Shown here in pieces: positions 9,561-21,330 of a DNA stretch of 30,314 nt (position 1 is the stretch's first letter; every line of letters starts with the position of its first letter). Below the pieces are notes generated by a model, which saw only the letters and a list, made by a program, of their open reading frames with translations, did not search any database and was not told the DNA's origin. This DNA is from Gnetum montanum (taxonomy: Eukaryota > Streptophyta > Gnetopsida > Gnetales > Gnetaceae), in assembly GCA_015680685.1 (NCBI GenBank), contig MNCI01005256.1, positions 97,835 through 128,148 on the forward strand, in the 5' to 3' direction. The translations under genes and the position numbers were made by a program.

Positions 9561-9984
9561 TTTTAATGGTGATAGAGACACCCTGTTCAAAAGTTTGTGT
9601 TTCAGCAAGGCACCAAAAGCACCACCACAGAATGGTGGCAACAGCGGCACATCAAAGGTACTAAAAGCAGCGGTGCGGGCAAATATTCTTTTATTTTAAA
9701 ATAGTGGGCATCCAATGCGACACTAGTCAGGGCTTGACACCGTGACTTTGCGTTTTTTTTTTTTCTAAACCCTGAAAAGGGCCTGTGGGTTGATGTCATC
9801 CCGGTGCAGCCCCCACCAGACGTTGCATGGTACTCGCACTAGGTTCAAAATGAATATTTTAATATTTGTTGATAATGTAGTCTTAATAACAAAAAGTAAA
9901 GCTCAAATGCATGGTACAAATTATAGATCATTTTTATGTTGTTTTTGAAAAAATTGAAGATATTCCCTCTCATAACTATTTAAG
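9561..9984. other. Unassigned AT-rich sequence
   Basis: No gene or recognised repeat. It contains a T run near 9756-9768 and leads into the truncated end of element C. The reverse open frame at 9602-9799 has no recognisable product. Confidence 0.35.
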
Positions 9985-10045
9985 TAGTGATCTCTTGGTT
10001 AGAGCATGTGGCTTGTGAGCTACAAGTCAAAGGTTCAATTTGAAA
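9985..10045 (+). repeat. tRNA-like (SINE-type) fragment beside element C
   Basis: CTCTTGGTTAGAGC resembles an A box and D arm. GTGGC...GCTAC forms a five-base-pair anticodon-like stem with a six-base loop, and GGTTCAATT at 10032-10040 fits a B box. One loop base is missing and no proper acceptor stem is seen, so this is a tRNA-derived fragment rather than a working tRNA. Confidence 0.4.
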
Positions 10046-10122
10046 GGTTGCAACCACTTGAAAAAGAATTAGGCTTTTGCTCATCCACTAATCCTTTCAT
10101 CTCTAGCGCTTGTGACAAACCA

Positions 10123-10275
10123 TATACTTGTACCTCACAAGTGGAATTGAGAAGACAACGATCATTTCAATTAGATTTCACTTCTAAGAACTTAAGGTCT
10201 ACGAAATTCGACAAGATCACATGTGAACGTTTGTGATTCATATGATTGGACATAAGGATACCTCTTCGCTCATCA
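10123..10275 (+). mobile_element. Element C 5' LTR, truncated to its last ~150 bp
   Basis: It matches 19017-19190, the end of the 3' LTR, from CCATATACTTGTACCTC through the terminal TCATCA. About 670 bp of LTR, including the promoter array, is missing, so the copy has no 5' promoter. TTGGACCTGTGC follows where a primer-binding site should be, but I could not match it to a tRNA. Confidence 0.7.
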
Positions 10276-10769
10276 TTGGACCTGTGCTATTTAGAACTAG
10301 TGAAAAATTATTCAAATTGTTGACATGAACCTTAGAGTCATATCACATCTTAAGATTACTACAACAATTTTTAAGAAGCACATTGCATTTTCACTTTTCT
10401 AACATAAAATGTTTTCTTCTCACAAGAGAAATTCATCACCCAAGTCTGATAAAGTACATCAGTTGGTGCCTCTACAATACTGAGTGGCATATGCTCAACT
10501 TGATGAGTATGTACCAAATTTCACCTTCATCCTACACTAGGATGAACAGCTGTGGTGGCATGACATGGAGGGCCACATTGTGTTGGCACCTAATTGATCT
10601 GTTCCTACAACACTCCAACAAATGCTTATACGATGGGGTCTTCAAGGACTTCATGCTAAGTACATGATGTACGATCATGACATTGGGGATTATCATCTCA
10701 CTGAGGCACAACGTTTAAGGGATTGACAACTTGAACAACATCATGAATCTGTGAAGGGAAAAGGATTTA

Positions 10770-12780
10770 ATGATTTCCAATTCCTACTATACCAAAAAGA
10801 TGGTGGAGAGCCCTTCTCTGGGGGTTTTCGATTTAGTAAAATTCCTCTCATTAACTTCAGTGAAGGAGGTTAAAACCAAAACTTGCAATCCACAATTCAT
10901 AATCTTGGTTCTAGTGAGAACAAATCCAATGACAAAGAAGGATCCAAAGAGGCAAGTCAAGGCAAGGATGTGGATAAGAAATAAGATTATGATCATGGCC
11001 ATAATTATCGAAGAGGTGGTAGTAGGCATCGTGATGGTGCTAGTCTTCCTTCCTCTTCACCTTTGTCATCATCCTCTTCTTCTTCTGGCTCTGATCACAA
11101 TCGTAGGGGGCATGACCTTGATGGAGGTAATCGACAGGATGGAAATGATTGAAGGGACCATCAGGCAAGGCAAGACTAGGGGTGCAAGCATTCAAGAGAG
11201 ACATGATGCCATGAATGAAGGGGTAGTAGAGGGCATCGTAGGCACCAAAATCAAGGCCTTGATGAGCCTTTGCTTGCTACCCAAAGTATGCTAAACATTG
11301 TAGAGGTAGTATGAATTCTAACAAGGCATGTAAATGATAGTTAGATCAAAAGACTAGATATGAATAATATCCTTAGGTTTCAAGGGGGATATAAATCAAA
11401 TCTGTATAACCATCTCCAAGCTTTTTAAGATGCATGTGCCTTGCAAAATATAGAGAATGAGTGACAAAAACTTAAGTTGTTCCCAAGGACACTCATTAAA
11501 GAAGCAGAAAACTAGTACCAGTTCTTAGAACTAGAATCTATCAAATGATGGAGTACAATGCTTGAACTGTTCAATAACAAATATTAAACATACTCCAGAG
11601 TGTCCAACTTGAGAAGGCATATCTAAGGATGGAAACAAGGAATGCACAAACCCTTGGATGTTGCCATCAGTCAATACTATTCCTTAATGCACAGATGTCT
11701 TGGCCATTGTTATTTTCAATTGGATCAATTTTGCCACATTGTAGACGGGATTCAATCTGAAATGAAGAGAACCCTTGACATCTATGCCTAAGGGCAACTG
11801 TCAGAATTAAGCACCTGTTAGATCCAAAGATTGATTGAGTAGGTAGCTAAAGAGGAAGGTGAATTGAGAAAATGATAGAGTGCATAAGAGTATAATTGTG
11901 ATCCTTCCATTCGCAAGAGGAAGGTTCAATTTTGTGATAGTGAGGAAGAATCGGCACTTCATGAGGTGGTAAATAGAAAAGCTTTATCACTTCAAAAACT
12001 TCAAGTTGAAATTACAGCCATGGTTGATTAGTTATGGGACTCCATGGATAACAAATTTCAAGCTGTCCTAAAAATTTCTGAAGAGTCTAAAGAACAAGCT
12101 GTTGTCAATGCTTATCAAAGAGGTAAGGGCAAGATTGCTGCAATAGAGAAAGTTGTGGAAAGCGAATCAGATGATAATGGTGGATGTGACATCTACCATT
12201 ATAAATATCCTAAAGGATGTTTTCTTATTTTGTCACACTTACAAGAATCTAAGGTGTATGCCTTGAATCCATGACTAGCACAAAGGCAAACACCCAGATG
12301 ATTACCTTATCCTCAAGGTAATTCTAGGTAGTTCTACCAGCAACAATAGTATTATCCAAGTGAAACTCCACCGCAACCATATGGGCAATATCAATAGTGG
12401 TAGCAACCACAGTCATGGGCACTAGCACCACCAAGGCAGCTATACCCTTACTGACAACCTGGTCCCTATGGGTACTACATTCAACAACCCTTATCTCCAT
12501 GTGACTCCTCCAGTCATGTTTCTACTTTCCAATCTTACTACCATCTTTTTGATTATTATCAGACTCATTCTCCACATGCAAGAAGGGATATCACCTCTTA
12601 CCCTTATCCTTCTCTTGTTTTTGCACATCTTCCTCCTCTCTCAACACAACTACCACTTGCTCCACCTATGCAAGGTGATCTCCTAGATCAACCACAACAA
12701 TGCAATGCTACCAAGGCCATTAATCTACAATCGGTTCACTAATTGAGTGGTTCAAATACTCGATCAAAGAAAAAACCTTT
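10770..12780 (+). pseudogene. Element C gag remnant
   Basis: It is broken into many frames. 10770-11290 has an N-terminal stretch, then in a shifted frame a Lys/Asp/Gly/His-rich and Ser-rich linker. 12044-12274 is a charged segment ending with a Cys-x-Ile-Tyr-His pattern that may be a ruined zinc knuckle. 12280-12780 is rich in Pro, Gln and Tyr, as in the C-terminal linkers of plant gag proteins. No segment aligns to a gag core with confidence; the call rests mainly on position before the protease. Confidence 0.45.
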
Positions 12781-12951
12781 CTTTTGACCATGTAGCCTGC
12801 CTAAGCCCTCAAATACACCTATGATTAACAACCCTATTCCTCCGTCTTCCTTTGTATCAAATTCCTTTGAGTTCCCTTCAAACCAAACATCTCCCAAGAT
12901 CCATATTGTGATGCTTACTCATGTTGTATCTGATTAGATCTGTGCTAGAAA

Positions 12952-13360
12952 CCTTCCCAGGAAGTTAGCAGATCTTGGAACTTCTCTGATTCATTTGTAG
13001 ATTGCTAGGAACAAACCATGTAAGGCTCTTCTTGATTCTGATTCTGGTGTCAACTTGATCTCTCATGAGATGTATACTGCATGGAACTTACCTCCTTTAA
13101 AGAAGAGCAATATCAAATTAGAATTGGTAGACCAGTCCATGGCTGTTCCATTGGGACTGGTAGAAGACATTGTGACCATTGTTTGTGGGTGGTCTTACCC
13201 TGCTAATTTGCTAGTGATCAAGGTGGAGAACTGCAAAGGGGACTTCCCAATCATCATGGGAAGGGCATGGCTAAGCACCATTGATGCAAGAATGGGCATC
13301 AGAGATCTTTCCTTGGAAATATCCAAAGAAAATGCATACGAAAAGATCGAGAAGAAGTAA
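12952..13360 (+). pseudogene. Element C aspartic protease remnant
   Basis: The longest open part is 13055-13360. The active-site region reads ALLDSDSGVNLIS. The family has LLDSG(S/A)xVNL, so the catalytic D-S-G appears as D-S-D, a likely Gly-to-Asp change. Downstream PIIMGRAWLSTIDA matches the conserved LGRPFL-type block. It would have cut the element's own polyprotein. Confidence 0.7.
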
Positions 13361-13552
13361 GTTCTATGCATCGCGTACAACGATACAGGGTGCAACTATG
13401 TGCAAAAACTCTAGGTAGTGAAATGAGTATCCATCTCTGCATGTAAGCAGTGTGCACCAGAAGTAGAAATTCAAAGGTGTCTATATGCAGCATTCACAAA
13501 ACAAGAGGGTAGCTAATCGCTGACCACTAATTCTAAGAGCAGCACACTTTGC

Positions 13553-15175
13553 ATGGAACCAACCAAGAGCCTAACATGCACATATGTCGCAGGCATGGAT
13601 GAACTAGAGCAAGTTCATCACCGCCTCTTTGATGATGCAAATGATGATACTTATTGGGGAGAGTTGGAAATTCCTGAAAACTTCAAGCAAGAGCCCCTTG
13701 AACTAAAAATGCTACTAGCTAACATGAAATATGTGTTCCTAAAAAATGGGAAGCCAGTCATAATCAATGTCAATCTTGCTCTAGAATAGAAAAAGATGTT
13801 GTTAAATGTGGTTGAAAAATGGTTAGCAGCCTTTGCCTAGTCATATCCTGAACTCACAGGGATTGATCCTAGGATATGCCAGCCTCTCATCTAAACCAAT
13901 CTGGGCATGAAGCTAAAGAGACAACCATAAAGGCGATTGAACCCTAAACTAAAGTAGATCATCAAGAACAAATTGAACAACTCCTTAAGGTAGGCTTCAT
14001 TTATCCCATTGCAGATAGTAAGTGGGTTAGTCCACTCATTATTGTTTCCAAGAAAGATGGCAAGTGGTGGGTCTGCATTGATTTTTGACTACTAAATATG
14101 GCAACATTCAAGGAACACTTTCCATTGCCATTCATTGATCAGGTATTAGATGCAATATCGAGGCATTTCTAGTACAATTTTCTAGATGGTTATAGTGACT
14201 ATAACCAAATCCAAATCACGTCAGAGGACCAAACCAAAACAACATTCACAAGTCTTTGGGGGATTTTTGCATATCGTAATATGCCTTTTGGTTTGTGTAA
14301 TGTCCTTGCTACATTCCAACACTTGGTCCTAAGCGTTTTTCAATAGCAAATTGGTAGTGGTGTGGAAGTCTTCATGGATGACTTCTCCACTTATGGAGCT
14401 ACATTTGATTAAGCATTGGATCGCCTTAAGCAAGTACTGAAACAATGTGTTGAGACACACCTCAGGCTCAACTAGCAAAAGAATTACCTGATGGTCTAGG
14501 AAGGCATTGTATTGGGGCATAGAATATCACAAGAAAGAATTGAGGTTGACCTAAAAGAATAAGGGTCATTCAAGGAATAACCCGCCAACTAGAAACTATC
14601 AAAGATGTTCGATCATTCCTTGGACATACTGGCTACTACCAATAATTCATAGAGAGTTTCTTTAAGATTGCAAAATTGTTGGTGGAGCTGACAAAGAAAG
14701 ATCCTTCATTTACTTGGATTGTGAAATGTGAACAAGTAATCCAATAGCTAAAAGAGAAACTTGTAGAAACTCTTATTCTACAAGCACCTAACTAGTTTAG
14801 ACTGTTTCATGTTATGGAAAATGCATCAAATTATGCCTTGGAAGCCATGCTTATGTAGATGAACAACAAGAAACGTCCATATTACATCCACTATGTAAGA
14901 CAAAGCATTTTGGGTGCACAACTAAACTACACCACTATAGAAAAAGAACTAATGGTAGTGGTGTTTACTCTAGAGAAGTTCAAGCACTATGTGCTTGGAT
15001 GCAAAGTGTTTATGCACATAGACCACAGTGCCATCTGCTTCCTGATGAATAAGCCAACGATGAGCCCCCGTGTCATACGGTGGCTAGTGATCTCATAGGA
15101 ATTTGATCTCATGATGGTGGATCGAAAGGGCACTAAGAATATGGTCGTTGATCACTTGTCTTGGTTACAATGGGA
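13553..15175 (+). pseudogene. Element C reverse transcriptase and RNase H remnant
   Basis: It begins with the ELKxLLANMKYVFL block that precedes RT in Athila/Tat elements. Then come PIADSKWVSPLIIVSKKDGKW, a FLDGYSDYNQI block, MPFGLCNVLATFQ and the catalytic FMDDFS (about 14370-14390). The RNase H part includes LNYTTIEKELMVVVFTLEKF and an IDH motif (14930-15040), ending near VVDHLSWL. At least ten in-frame stops are present, mostly TAG or TAA where relatives have Gln, with one TGA at an expected Arg. There are also frameshifts, for example near 13960 and 14570. Confidence 0.85.
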
Positions 15176-15352
15176 CAACAAAAAGGACAAGAGCCCACTA
15201 TTTGATATGTTTCCTGACGAACTCCTCTTTGCTAGGGCTATAAATAAATAATTTCCCAATGAGCTAAATGGTATGATGGCATTCTCACCTATCTTCTCAT
15301 CCAAGAGATGCCATAAGGGTTGGACCACTAGAAGAAACAATAGTTTCTTCAG

Positions 15353-16440
15353 CAGGTAAAATGCTTCATGGAGATCAAAAAACACCTCTACAAAGTATGT
15401 GCTGATGGCTTGGTTTGTTGGTGTGTCCCTGATGCTAATCAACTACATGTTCTCCAAGATGCTCATGAACATCCTTTCGAAGGCCATTATGCTAGGAGAT
15501 GCATGGCCATTAAGATCTTGATGGCATGGTACTATTGGCCAACAATTTTCATGGATGCTCATCAATATGTCCACTCTTGTGAACACTATCAACGAGATGA
15601 TGGAATGATTTCTCAAATGAAGGAACCTCAACAATGGATTCAACCATTGAAACCTCTTGACATCTGGGGCATTGGTTTCATGGGTTCCATCATGCCTATG
15701 TAAAATGGAAATGCATACATCATAGTCACTATTGATTATTGTATGAAATGGGCAGAAGTAGCAACCATCACCGATCGTACATCTTCTACTGCTACTCGAT
15801 TTGTACAACCTTTCAGAAGCTCATGCAATGCTTGGGGGTTGAACATAAACTCACAACACCATACCACCCTTAAGCCAATGGTCAAGCTGAGGTTACCAAT
15901 AGGGAAATCACAAGGATTCTAATAAGAATTGTCAGCAAATATAGGAAAGACTAGAGCACAAAACTCAACAATGCCCTTTGGGCTTATTGTTCAACATGGA
16001 AATTTTCTATAGGCTACTCTCCCTATGAGCTTGTGTATAGAAAATTACAAATACTTCCTATTCAATCTAAGCTTTGTACACTTTCAATAGCCTATTGACC
16101 TCGACCTTGACTTGAGTCTAGCACAAAAAGAAAGACTAATGAATCTGAAGTTGCTAGATAAAAATCAATTGGTGGCCCTATCATCTAACACGTTGCACAA
16201 GGCATTCAACAAAAGGTGCCATGACCTTAAAATCAAGAAAGTCAAATTTCAACTAGGCGATAAGGTTCTCCATCGGAATTCCACACATGTACCTTAATGA
16301 ACTAAGTTCCAAACATTATGGGAAGGACATTATATAATATATGAAAATTTTCCTTCTAGGGCCATGATGATCTACAAACTCAAGCCCAAACAGAAAATAG
16401 TTGATCAACATACAACAAGTCAAACCTTTCCACAAGCCTA
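15353..16440 (+). pseudogene. Element C integrase remnant
   Basis: The HHCC zinc-binding region is at 15440-15600, but its last Cys reads Tyr (CEHY). In the core, PLDIWGIGFMG replaces the family WGIDFMG, so the first catalytic Asp is Gly. Between the VDY-like block (TIDYCMKWAEV) and HPQANGQAEVTNREI, where the catalytic Glu lies, the stretch with the second catalytic Asp is deleted near 15805. The C-terminal part, with HDLKIKKVKFQLGDKVL, is at 16112-16297. The enzyme is certainly inactive. Confidence 0.8.
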
Positions 16441-18364
16441 AGCTAGCTAATACAACACACACCTCATCGAATGGAGAACCACGCTTAATATTTTGAATCT
16501 CCTTCTTTCAACTCAGTTATGGGAGAAATGGCCATCCATGTTAACTATATAAGCAGCTCCTCAGCTTTTCATCCTTTTTGTTTTACACATTCTTTATTTA
16601 ACATCTACTTATTTCCATGTTATTAATCTTTTCTAATTTTTGTTTTACAACATTGTTAGTACATTTGCTATTTCTTGAATATTTTACACTTTTTTTTATA
16701 TTTTCTTTTATTTTGGTGTGATGTTCTAACTTGTTATTAATAAGTGCTAGACACAATGGTAATTCGTTACTTGATGGTGGTATGTACTATTTAGTTATTT
16801 AATTATTGATGTCTAGATTCTAGCTTTGAATTTTGTTATAGATAATGAGGACATGGTTTCTTTTCATGTAATAGGTAGTGAGCCTAGAACATCCACCCAT
16901 TCAAAAACTCTATATTTTTCCTTGTTATAGAAAATGTGTCATCCCTTTTTCATTAATAAAACTATAATAAATTTGTGACTTTGGTAGTGTTCAAAATTGG
17001 AAAGGATTCAAAGGTTTGAACAGAGTGTAACTTCAAGGGGATTTAATATTCTTTGTGTTGTTTTTCTTACTTGGATGCATGTGTTTTTTTATGGATTTCT
17101 TACTATTCCATGTTGACCAATAAAAGGAAGTTGAATAAGTCTTTGCATGGTGTGGTTCTCATCAAAAATAATAATAATAATAATAATGGGAATTCAAAGC
17201 ATACCACTTAGACAAAATAAATGGGCTACAAGAACTAGTCATGGGACTAGAAAGAAATGTTACCCATGCCTAAAGGTCCCCTCTAACTAAGGCCCTTTCT
17301 CAATTCCTACTTCTCTTTTTCTTCTCTAATAAGGAATGATGATTGTTTTATGGAAGAACTCTTTTGTCTCAGGGGGGTGGACTGATCTTAGAATGGCGAT
17401 GCAAAGTCATTTAACCATAAAATTCACAAGGGACTTCTTTTAACATTAATCAGGAACTCCATTCCACTCTCTCTCTCATCCATGTATGCTTTCCATATCT
17501 CACCTCATTGCTGATTTCATGTTCTTGTTCAATGTCTTGGTTTGATGTGTCAAAATCCTTAGGTAGTTTCTTTTGGGTTTTTGTACTTAACCTTCCGTAA
17601 TCATTAATCATCCATGGAGCCCTTGGACTCAATTTGAAGTTATGCAAGGATAATAAAAGGCCTATGCCTGCTTTGGGAAGGACCCACTTGCATATCTTTT
17701 GGTTGGGTTAGTTAGGTTCTTTATCCTTATACATTCTTACAATCACATGCTTTTGTTTGTCCCATCAATGACATCCTAATGTGTGCACCTTCACAATGTT
17801 CTTTAGTGAAATCTTTTTATTATCTTTATTGTGAATTCTTTAACCCCCCTCAAGTATTTTATTACATTTGGACTTTTCAAAAATTTGCTAATGGACTGTT
17901 TATCTATTCCAGCATATTTTTCAAGCTTCTCACTAATACTATTATCAAAATTCATCCATCATAATCACAACCTAGCCAAGTGTAACCACTGAAGAGACAA
18001 GGTACTTCTAAGCTATATGTTACACATTGCACACTAATCCACGATTTTGTTGTGATTGCAATGGGAGGCATGGATGGAACATGTAGATTGGATGTAAGAC
18101 TATCCTTGCAAAGGAAGCAGTAGAAGCAGCATCATGTGACAAGGACTCTTCATGATCATTGAATATTCTTAATTTCTCTTTAGCTACCAGAGGAGTGGAT
18201 GTCAGTTTTGTCCAAGGTCTTCTCTTCTCTTGTCATGAACATCCAATTTTGTAAAAGATTATAATTTGAACACTCAAGCACTTAGGAGTTTGTTTATTCC
18301 ATCTTAGTTAGTTTGTTTGTCAATCATTAATCCCATACCTTCCCAATATTTAGTAGTGGGGGTA
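16441..18364 (+). mobile_element. Element C 3' noncoding region with polypurine tract
   Basis: About 1.9 kb without a supportable ORF lies between integrase and the 3' LTR. From about 16850 it is homologous to 947-2614 of element A, so the long noncoding region is a family trait and not chance decay. AGTAGTGGGGGTA at 18352-18364, directly before the LTR, is the likely polypurine tract for plus-strand priming. Confidence 0.7.
17167..17189 (+). repeat. AAT trinucleotide microsatellite
   Basis: About seven AAT units lie in the element C 3' region. The homologous site in element A (1276-1290) is a run of 15 A, so both repeats probably grew from a shared A-rich seed. Confidence 0.8.
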
Positions 18365-19190
18365 TGATGAATCATGTTTTGACTAGCTCTGATATCAGAG
18401 CCTCGATATCAGATCCTAAGATGTGATGTCGAATATATGATATCGCAGGGTATATGCTAGCCTATAAATATAGCGCTTGGGCTGAAGATTTTCATTTTAG
18501 TTTTTTTCATAGATAGCAAAGCTCTTGTAGTTTGTTTTCTCTAGAGTTGGAATATTTTTTGAGTGCCTACAACAGGAGTCTGAGTGTGTATGAATCTTTG
18601 TTCAAGCATTGATGTACCTGAGCATAACAGTGTGACAAGAATAAAAAAAAAACCCTTTTGATAATCCTTGTAGCACTAAGAATAGATTAATGTTTCCTTT
18701 AATGCATATGATATTCATGCACTTTACTTTAATGCATTTTCATTAAGTAATTAATTTCCAGTTGTTAATGAGCACAAGCACAACCACTTTGAGCATACAT
18801 GTAGCACTCGGTAACCTAGAAACGCTTAATGTTTGGTAACCTAGCAGTGATACATATGTTTAGGATGTGTCTAGAGAGTGGAAATGGGTACTTGTGTTAG
18901 GCTAGCTAGGCAGTAGATGAATTAGATCTTAAATTACTCTACCTCTCATTCTGGTTCTAGGCAATTAAACTTATAAAATATAAAATGATAAAAATTACAT
19001 ACCTTAGTTGCACTTAACCATATACTTGTACCTCATAAGTGGAACTAAGAAGACAATAATCATTTCAATTAGATATCACTTCCTTGAAACCAAGGCAATT
19101 AGGAACTTAAGGTCTTCAGAATTTGTCCAGATCGCACATGAACACTTGTGATTCATATGGTTGGAAGTAGGGGAGCGTTGCTACTCATCA
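18365..19190 (+). mobile_element. Element C 3' LTR
   Basis: An 826-bp LTR bounded by perfect 6-bp inverted ends, TGATGA and TCATCA, beginning right after the polypurine tract. It is homologous to the element A LTR throughout, including the GATATC array, the TATA box and the GTACCTCATAAGTGG-type tail. Target-site duplication cannot be checked because the 5' LTR is truncated. Confidence 0.8.
18391..18470 (+). promoter_or_regulatory. LTR promoter: GATATC array plus TATA box (element C)
   Basis: GATATC-type sites lie at 18391, 18405, 18425 (GATGTC), 18432 (AATATA) and 18439. TATAAATA is at 18463-18470, 18 bp after the last site. The first spacing is 14 and the tail is 20-7-7, as in element A. 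Confidence 0.65.
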
Positions 19191-19889
19191 CTCTTTTAGT
19201 ATAATGGTGCTGCTACAAATGTTGACTGAAGATTGCTGTCAGTGTTGCTTAATGCTAATGTAAGATAAATTTCGATTACATGAAATGAATGAAATGTTGT
19301 TTTGCTTTCTACAATAGTTGAAACAATGCTTGGATAATTAAAATTATAGGTAGATATCTACCTTTTATTTTCTTCAAAATTTTAGTTACATTAGTTTCAG
19401 TTGCCCTTTGCCCCAAAACCTTGTGGCCTCCTCCTGCTAGCATCATTAACATCATCTGTAGTAGTGTCACCTACCACACCTCAACACCTCCTGCATGCCT
19501 GCCATCCTAGTATACCTCTGCCATTCAGCAATGATCATTCGTAGGCTCACACCATCCTATGCTTACTGTTGTGTTGTTGTTTTATGTCATGCCATGTTAT
19601 GTTCATTGTTGATTACTATTGTGTCCATCCACATTTATTCATTGCCCACCGCAGTAAACCCTCATTCGTCAAAATCCTACCAAATCCTCACACATGTTAG
19701 TTGCTACTTTGCCTATTGCAGTAAATCCTCATTCGTCAAAACCTTGCCAAATCCTCATGTGCATTTTTTTGCTACTTTGCCCATCACTTAAGCTACACTA
19801 AGCCACCGTGGCACTACTGCGAGCACTAAGCTACTCCGTCGATTGTCTTGTTACCACTACCTAAGCCATTGTCCTACTACATGAAGCAC
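19191..19889. other. Spacer between elements C and D, with a short tandem duplication
   Basis: No gene is supported. A unit of about 67 bp is duplicated at 19641-19789: GCAGTAAAYCCTCATTCGTC occurs at 19651 and again at 19718, each followed by CCAAATCCTCA and TTGCTACTTTGCC. The open frame at 19495-19791 spans these repeats and has no recognisable product. Confidence 0.5.
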
Positions 19890-21324
19890 TGTGAAAATTT
19901 CAAGGCCTCGGTGGTTCAACTAAAGGCTGATGATTCAGACAAAGGGCCACAACAAGGCACGGTGCAGCAAGTTCCTTTTCAGCCTAAGGTCTGTCCTGCC
20001 ATGCTGCGCAGCACAAGGACAAGTAAATTCCTGAGGATGGAGCAAAGCGACGGATGCATGGCGGCCAAGCTTCCAACTTCGCAAGTTATCTGTTTCAAAA
20101 ATCTTAACTTTTGGAAAATTACGTTGTATTACACTACATAACGTATCACATTGTGCAGCGTAATATCAAAGACAGCCCACCGTAGCATCAAGGATGACAA
20201 ACATGCAAGACTTTGACAGCCTAGTAAAAATCTCAAGTCCTAAGCAACAGTCTGCAGTATGATGTGCGTTTCATCGAGTTTTCTTTCCTAGCTAAGGGGC
20301 CCATTACGCTGCTTTACGCAATGTAGCGTAGTAAAAACCCCAAAAAGGATAGAAACAGAGGAAGTGCAACAACAACACTTTAACTTTTGCAGTTTCGTTA
20401 TTTTACACTGAATTACGCTACGATGCGTAATTTAGTGTAATGCAGCATAATTAAGTAATGATGAGCACATTAGTAGTTCATATGCCACAATAGGCTCTCT
20501 AGTGTATTACAGCGTAATCAAAGGACAGTTTGTTGTCAAAGCTTATACAAGGGTAGTTTACGACGTGTTACGCAGCATAGCGTCGTAAGCTTTAACAACA
20601 ACACATTAAGTCAATGAAATTCTATGAGTCTAGGACATGTGTCATTTAAATCGTGTTTTTCTCCTGACCCTGACCTTATAAATGCTCCAGTTGACAAAAA
20701 TCAAAGGGGTTGACAAAAAATTTTCTTTCAAGGTTGGTAAGAGAGCAAAAGAGAATCAGCGATCGTGAGAACGTCGGAGGTGATTGACAAGAATTCTTGA
20801 TCAGAAACAACCAGCTGCCAGATATTCTCCCACGGGTTTGACTTCCTTGTGGCTAGATTGGCTAGATCAAGGTAGATTGATCCTCGCTTGTTTCATCTTT
20901 GCATCATTTTCTTGTTACTGGCATATGCTTCGTCCAAACCAAAGCTCACCTGAGGTCATTGTATTAAACACATTATTTTTCATAAATTAAATCCCAGATC
21001 TTGTGGTCGTATCATCTACCAAATCTGATCTCCTGCATCCTAGTTAGACGGATTTGGCAATCTTATCTAAATCGTTTGCATTATCTTCAATTGCTTTTGG
21101 GATTAAAAATATTGCATCGCTTTATAAAGAATCTTCATTTCACCATCAAAATACTACAAAACCTTTTACTGATTAAATAAGTCCCTATCTAATTGACAAG
21201 ACCGTTCAGGGCACCTTGAATTCATTTTTCTCTCTAGCACGATCCTCGCATGGATCCGAGGTTAGAACTGTGTACACGGACTTTCGTTCGGTATTTCCAA
21301 CGACCAACGTTTTCTGTCGTTACA
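19890..21324 (+). mobile_element. Element D 5' LTR (left boundary tentative)
   Basis: The right end is placed at ...GTCGTTACA, seven bases before a primer-binding-site-like TGG. The left end is set at TGTGAAAA, which roughly mirrors TTACA, but this is weak and could be off by hundreds of bases. It holds many TTACGC/GCGTAA palindromes and a TATA box at 20677, as expected of an LTR promoter region. It shares no clear homology with the LTRs of A, B or C. The second LTR is not in the window. Confidence 0.5.
20303..20683 (+). promoter_or_regulatory. Element D promoter: TTACGC palindrome cluster plus TATA box
   Basis: Variants of ATTACGC, TTTACGC, AGCGTAAT and GCGTAA recur in both orientations, with weaker ones from about 20117. 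The best is at 20403-20440: two 16-bp arms around a 6-bp centre with one mismatch, itself a C/T change. Another has 8-bp perfect arms, TTACGACG and CGTCGTAA, at 20558-20588. TATAAAT follows at 20677-20683. The sites look like binding sites for a dimeric factor; this is inference. Confidence 0.55.
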
Positions 21325-21330
21325 GTTTTC

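Larger units (their letters stand above)
10123..19190 (+). mobile_element. Element C: decayed Ty3/gypsy retrotransposon (Athila/Tat-like)
   Basis: Order on the plus strand: truncated 5' LTR, gag, protease, reverse transcriptase, RNase H, integrase, long noncoding stretch, complete 3' LTR. Protease before RT and integrase last is the Ty3/gypsy order. The RT active site reads FMDDFS, typical of plant Athila/Tat relatives (FVDDFS). All coding parts carry many stops and several frameshifts, so the copy is dead. Its LTR and 3' noncoding region match element A, so the two are family members. Confidence 0.85.

Noticed and set aside
9985-10045. A functional tRNA gene.
   Set aside because: No seven-base-pair acceptor stem, and the anticodon loop is one base short; only A-box, B-box and anticodon-stem-like parts remain.
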